From: Gemmatimonadota bacterium
GTDB taxonomy: Bacteria; Gemmatimonadota; Gemmatimonadetes; Longimicrobiales; Gaopeijiaceae
Length of the DNA stretch: 64,000 nt
Assembly (NCBI GenBank): GCA_028873595.1
Contig: JAPPOV010000018.1
Location: 1 to 64,000, forward strand
Direction: 5' to 3'
Shown in pieces: positions 63,226 to 64,000 of the stretch. Under the pieces are notes generated by a model. It ran no database searches. It had not been told where the DNA came from and saw only the letters and a list, made by a program, of their open reading frames with translations. A program made the position numbers and the translations under genes. Within the stretch, counting starts at the first letter, position 1, and every line of letters starts with the position of its first letter.

Positions 63226-64000
63226 TTGAAGCGCCCTGTGGAAGTCATGATCGTCTTCGGGACACGCCCCGAGGCCATCAAGTTGTGTCCGCTCGTACTC
63301 GCGCTGAGTGAAAGGCCGGAAGACTTCCGCACTACGGTATGCGTGACCGGGCAGCACCGTGAGATGCTCGATCAGGTTCTGGACGTCTTCGACGTGGAGC
63401 CGGAAGAGGATCTTGACGTCATGACAGAGGGACAATCACTCGACGGGTTGACGGCGAGGGCGCTGGCCCGGACCTCGGAAGCCCTGGATCGGCATCAGCC
63501 GGATTGGGTCATCGTTCAGGGAGACACGACCACCAGTTTTGTCGCAGCCTTGGCCGCCTTCTATAAGAAGATCCCCGTGGCTCACGTAGAAGCCGGATTA
63601 CGGACGCATCAACGTTATTCGCCTTTCCCGGAGGAGATGAACAGACGACTGATCAGCTCGATCGCTCATCTGCATTTCGCCGCCACGCCGCGGGCACGAG
63701 ACAACTTGGTGGCCGAAGGGATTCGAGATTCGGATGTCTTTACTACGGGAAACACGGTGATCGACGCACTCCTATGGGTCAGAGCCCGGATACGCGAGGA
63801 GAATCGGAGGTTCCCCGAGCTGGAGGGAATCGACTTCACGAAACGGATCGTGCTTGTGACGGGACACCGGCGCGAGAATTTCGGGGGTGGGATCACGGGT
63901 ATCTGTGAAGCGTTGAAGAGGGTTGCGGACAGAAATCCGTCCGTTGAAATCGTCTATCCGGTTCACCGAAACCCCAACGTGGTCGCCCCGGTTCATCGAG
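63226..64000 (+). CDS. wecB: UDP-N-acetylglucosamine 2-epimerase (3' end cut off by window edge)
   Basis: At least 258 residues, continuing past the window. The start is TTG 63226, preceded by AAGGAG 7 nt upstream and giving MKRPVEVMIVFGTRPEAIKL, the standard N-terminus; ATG 63247 would remove part of it. Further motifs: QGDTTTSFVAALAAFYKK, VAHVEAGLRTH, FPEEMNRRLIS, FTTGNTVIDALL and LVTGHRRENFGGG. The non-hydrolysing enzyme makes UDP-ManNAc for surface polysaccharide. It probably starts a capsule/O-antigen cluster beyond the window. Confidence 0.93.
   Translation, partial: MKRPVEVMIVFGTRPEAIKLCPLVLALSERPEDFRTTVCVTGQHREMLDQVLDVFDVEPEEDLDVMTEGQSLDGLTARALARTSEALDRHQPDWVIVQGDTTTSFVAALAAFYKKIPVAHVEAGLRTHQRYSPFPEEMNRRLISSIAHLHFAATPRARDNLVAEGIRDSDVFTTGNTVIDALLWVRARIREENRRFPELEGIDFTKRIVLVTGHRRENFGGGITGICEALKRVADRNPSVEIVYPVHRNPNVVAPVHR

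Overview
The window is a dense (about 63-65% GC, gaps mostly under 300 bp) chromosomal stretch from a Gram-negative, aerobically respiring bacterium. Outer-membrane TonB receptor, lipoprotein signals, an alternative complex III operon, a caa3-type oxidase operon, a YpdA-like bacillithiol-disulfide reductase and many secreted amidohydrolases fit best with Gemmatimonadota (inference; no 16S rRNA or ribosomal marker lies in the window). I see no IS elements, CRISPR arrays, tRNA or rRNA genes.

Layout. 0-5.8 kb: secreted serine hydrolase and amidase, small membrane proteins, a PLP enzyme, a DUF192 lipoprotein. 5.9-11.6 kb: respiratory operon (Trm112-like protein, di-haem cytochrome c, cytochrome oxidase subunits II, I, III, a subunit IV-cytochrome c fusion, a second subunit III, a CPVC membrane protein). 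11.6-16.9 kb: vitamin B12 uptake, btuFCD and btuB each behind its own cobalamin riboswitch. 17-26 kb: VWA and AAA partner genes on the minus strand, with mutY, a creatininase-family gene, an SDR, a divergent Lrp regulator/PLP sulfur enzyme pair and ETF-ubiquinone oxidoreductase between or beside them. 26-31.7 kb: minus-strand run of secreted amidohydrolase, Nudix, gamma-glutamyltransferase and metallo-hydrolase genes. 32-39.7 kb: Lon, SelD, a SirB1-like protein, YgfZ, a peroxiredoxin and a YpdA-like reductase. 39.7-49.6 kb: D-aminoacylase-like hydrolase, a DUF5916 outer-membrane protein, a LuxE/LuxC acyl-reductase pair, an AbrB-type regulator and an ABC-2 exporter. 49.6-53.8 kb: MoxR-DUF58-transglutaminase operon. 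54-61.5 kb: complete alternative complex III operon actABCDEF. 61.7 kb to end: tandem FKBP lipoproteins, then the start of a UDP-GlcNAc 2-epimerase gene.

The most notable result is that two genes contain an in-frame TGA best read as selenocysteine. selD extends 28 codons upstream of its apparent start, across a TGA that sits exactly at the catalytic Cys/Sec position of selenophosphate synthetase. A peroxiredoxin that looks like two broken ORFs is one gene with a Trp-Sec-Pro-Tyr-Cys active site; a perfect 7-bp hairpin with a GGT loop follows the TGA, as expected for a bacterial SECIS. The organism therefore very likely makes selenoproteins. Upstream of the peroxiredoxin on the same strand is the YpdA-like reductase, which suggests a selenium/low-molecular-weight-thiol redox module.

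Other points for a second look: the oxidase cytochrome c domain is fused to subunit IV rather than subunit II; the btuB leader has a competing pairing that could expose or hide the Shine-Dalgarno sequence; a LuxC/LuxE pair occurs without visible luciferase genes; and Lon carries a histone-like Lys/Ala/Pro tail.
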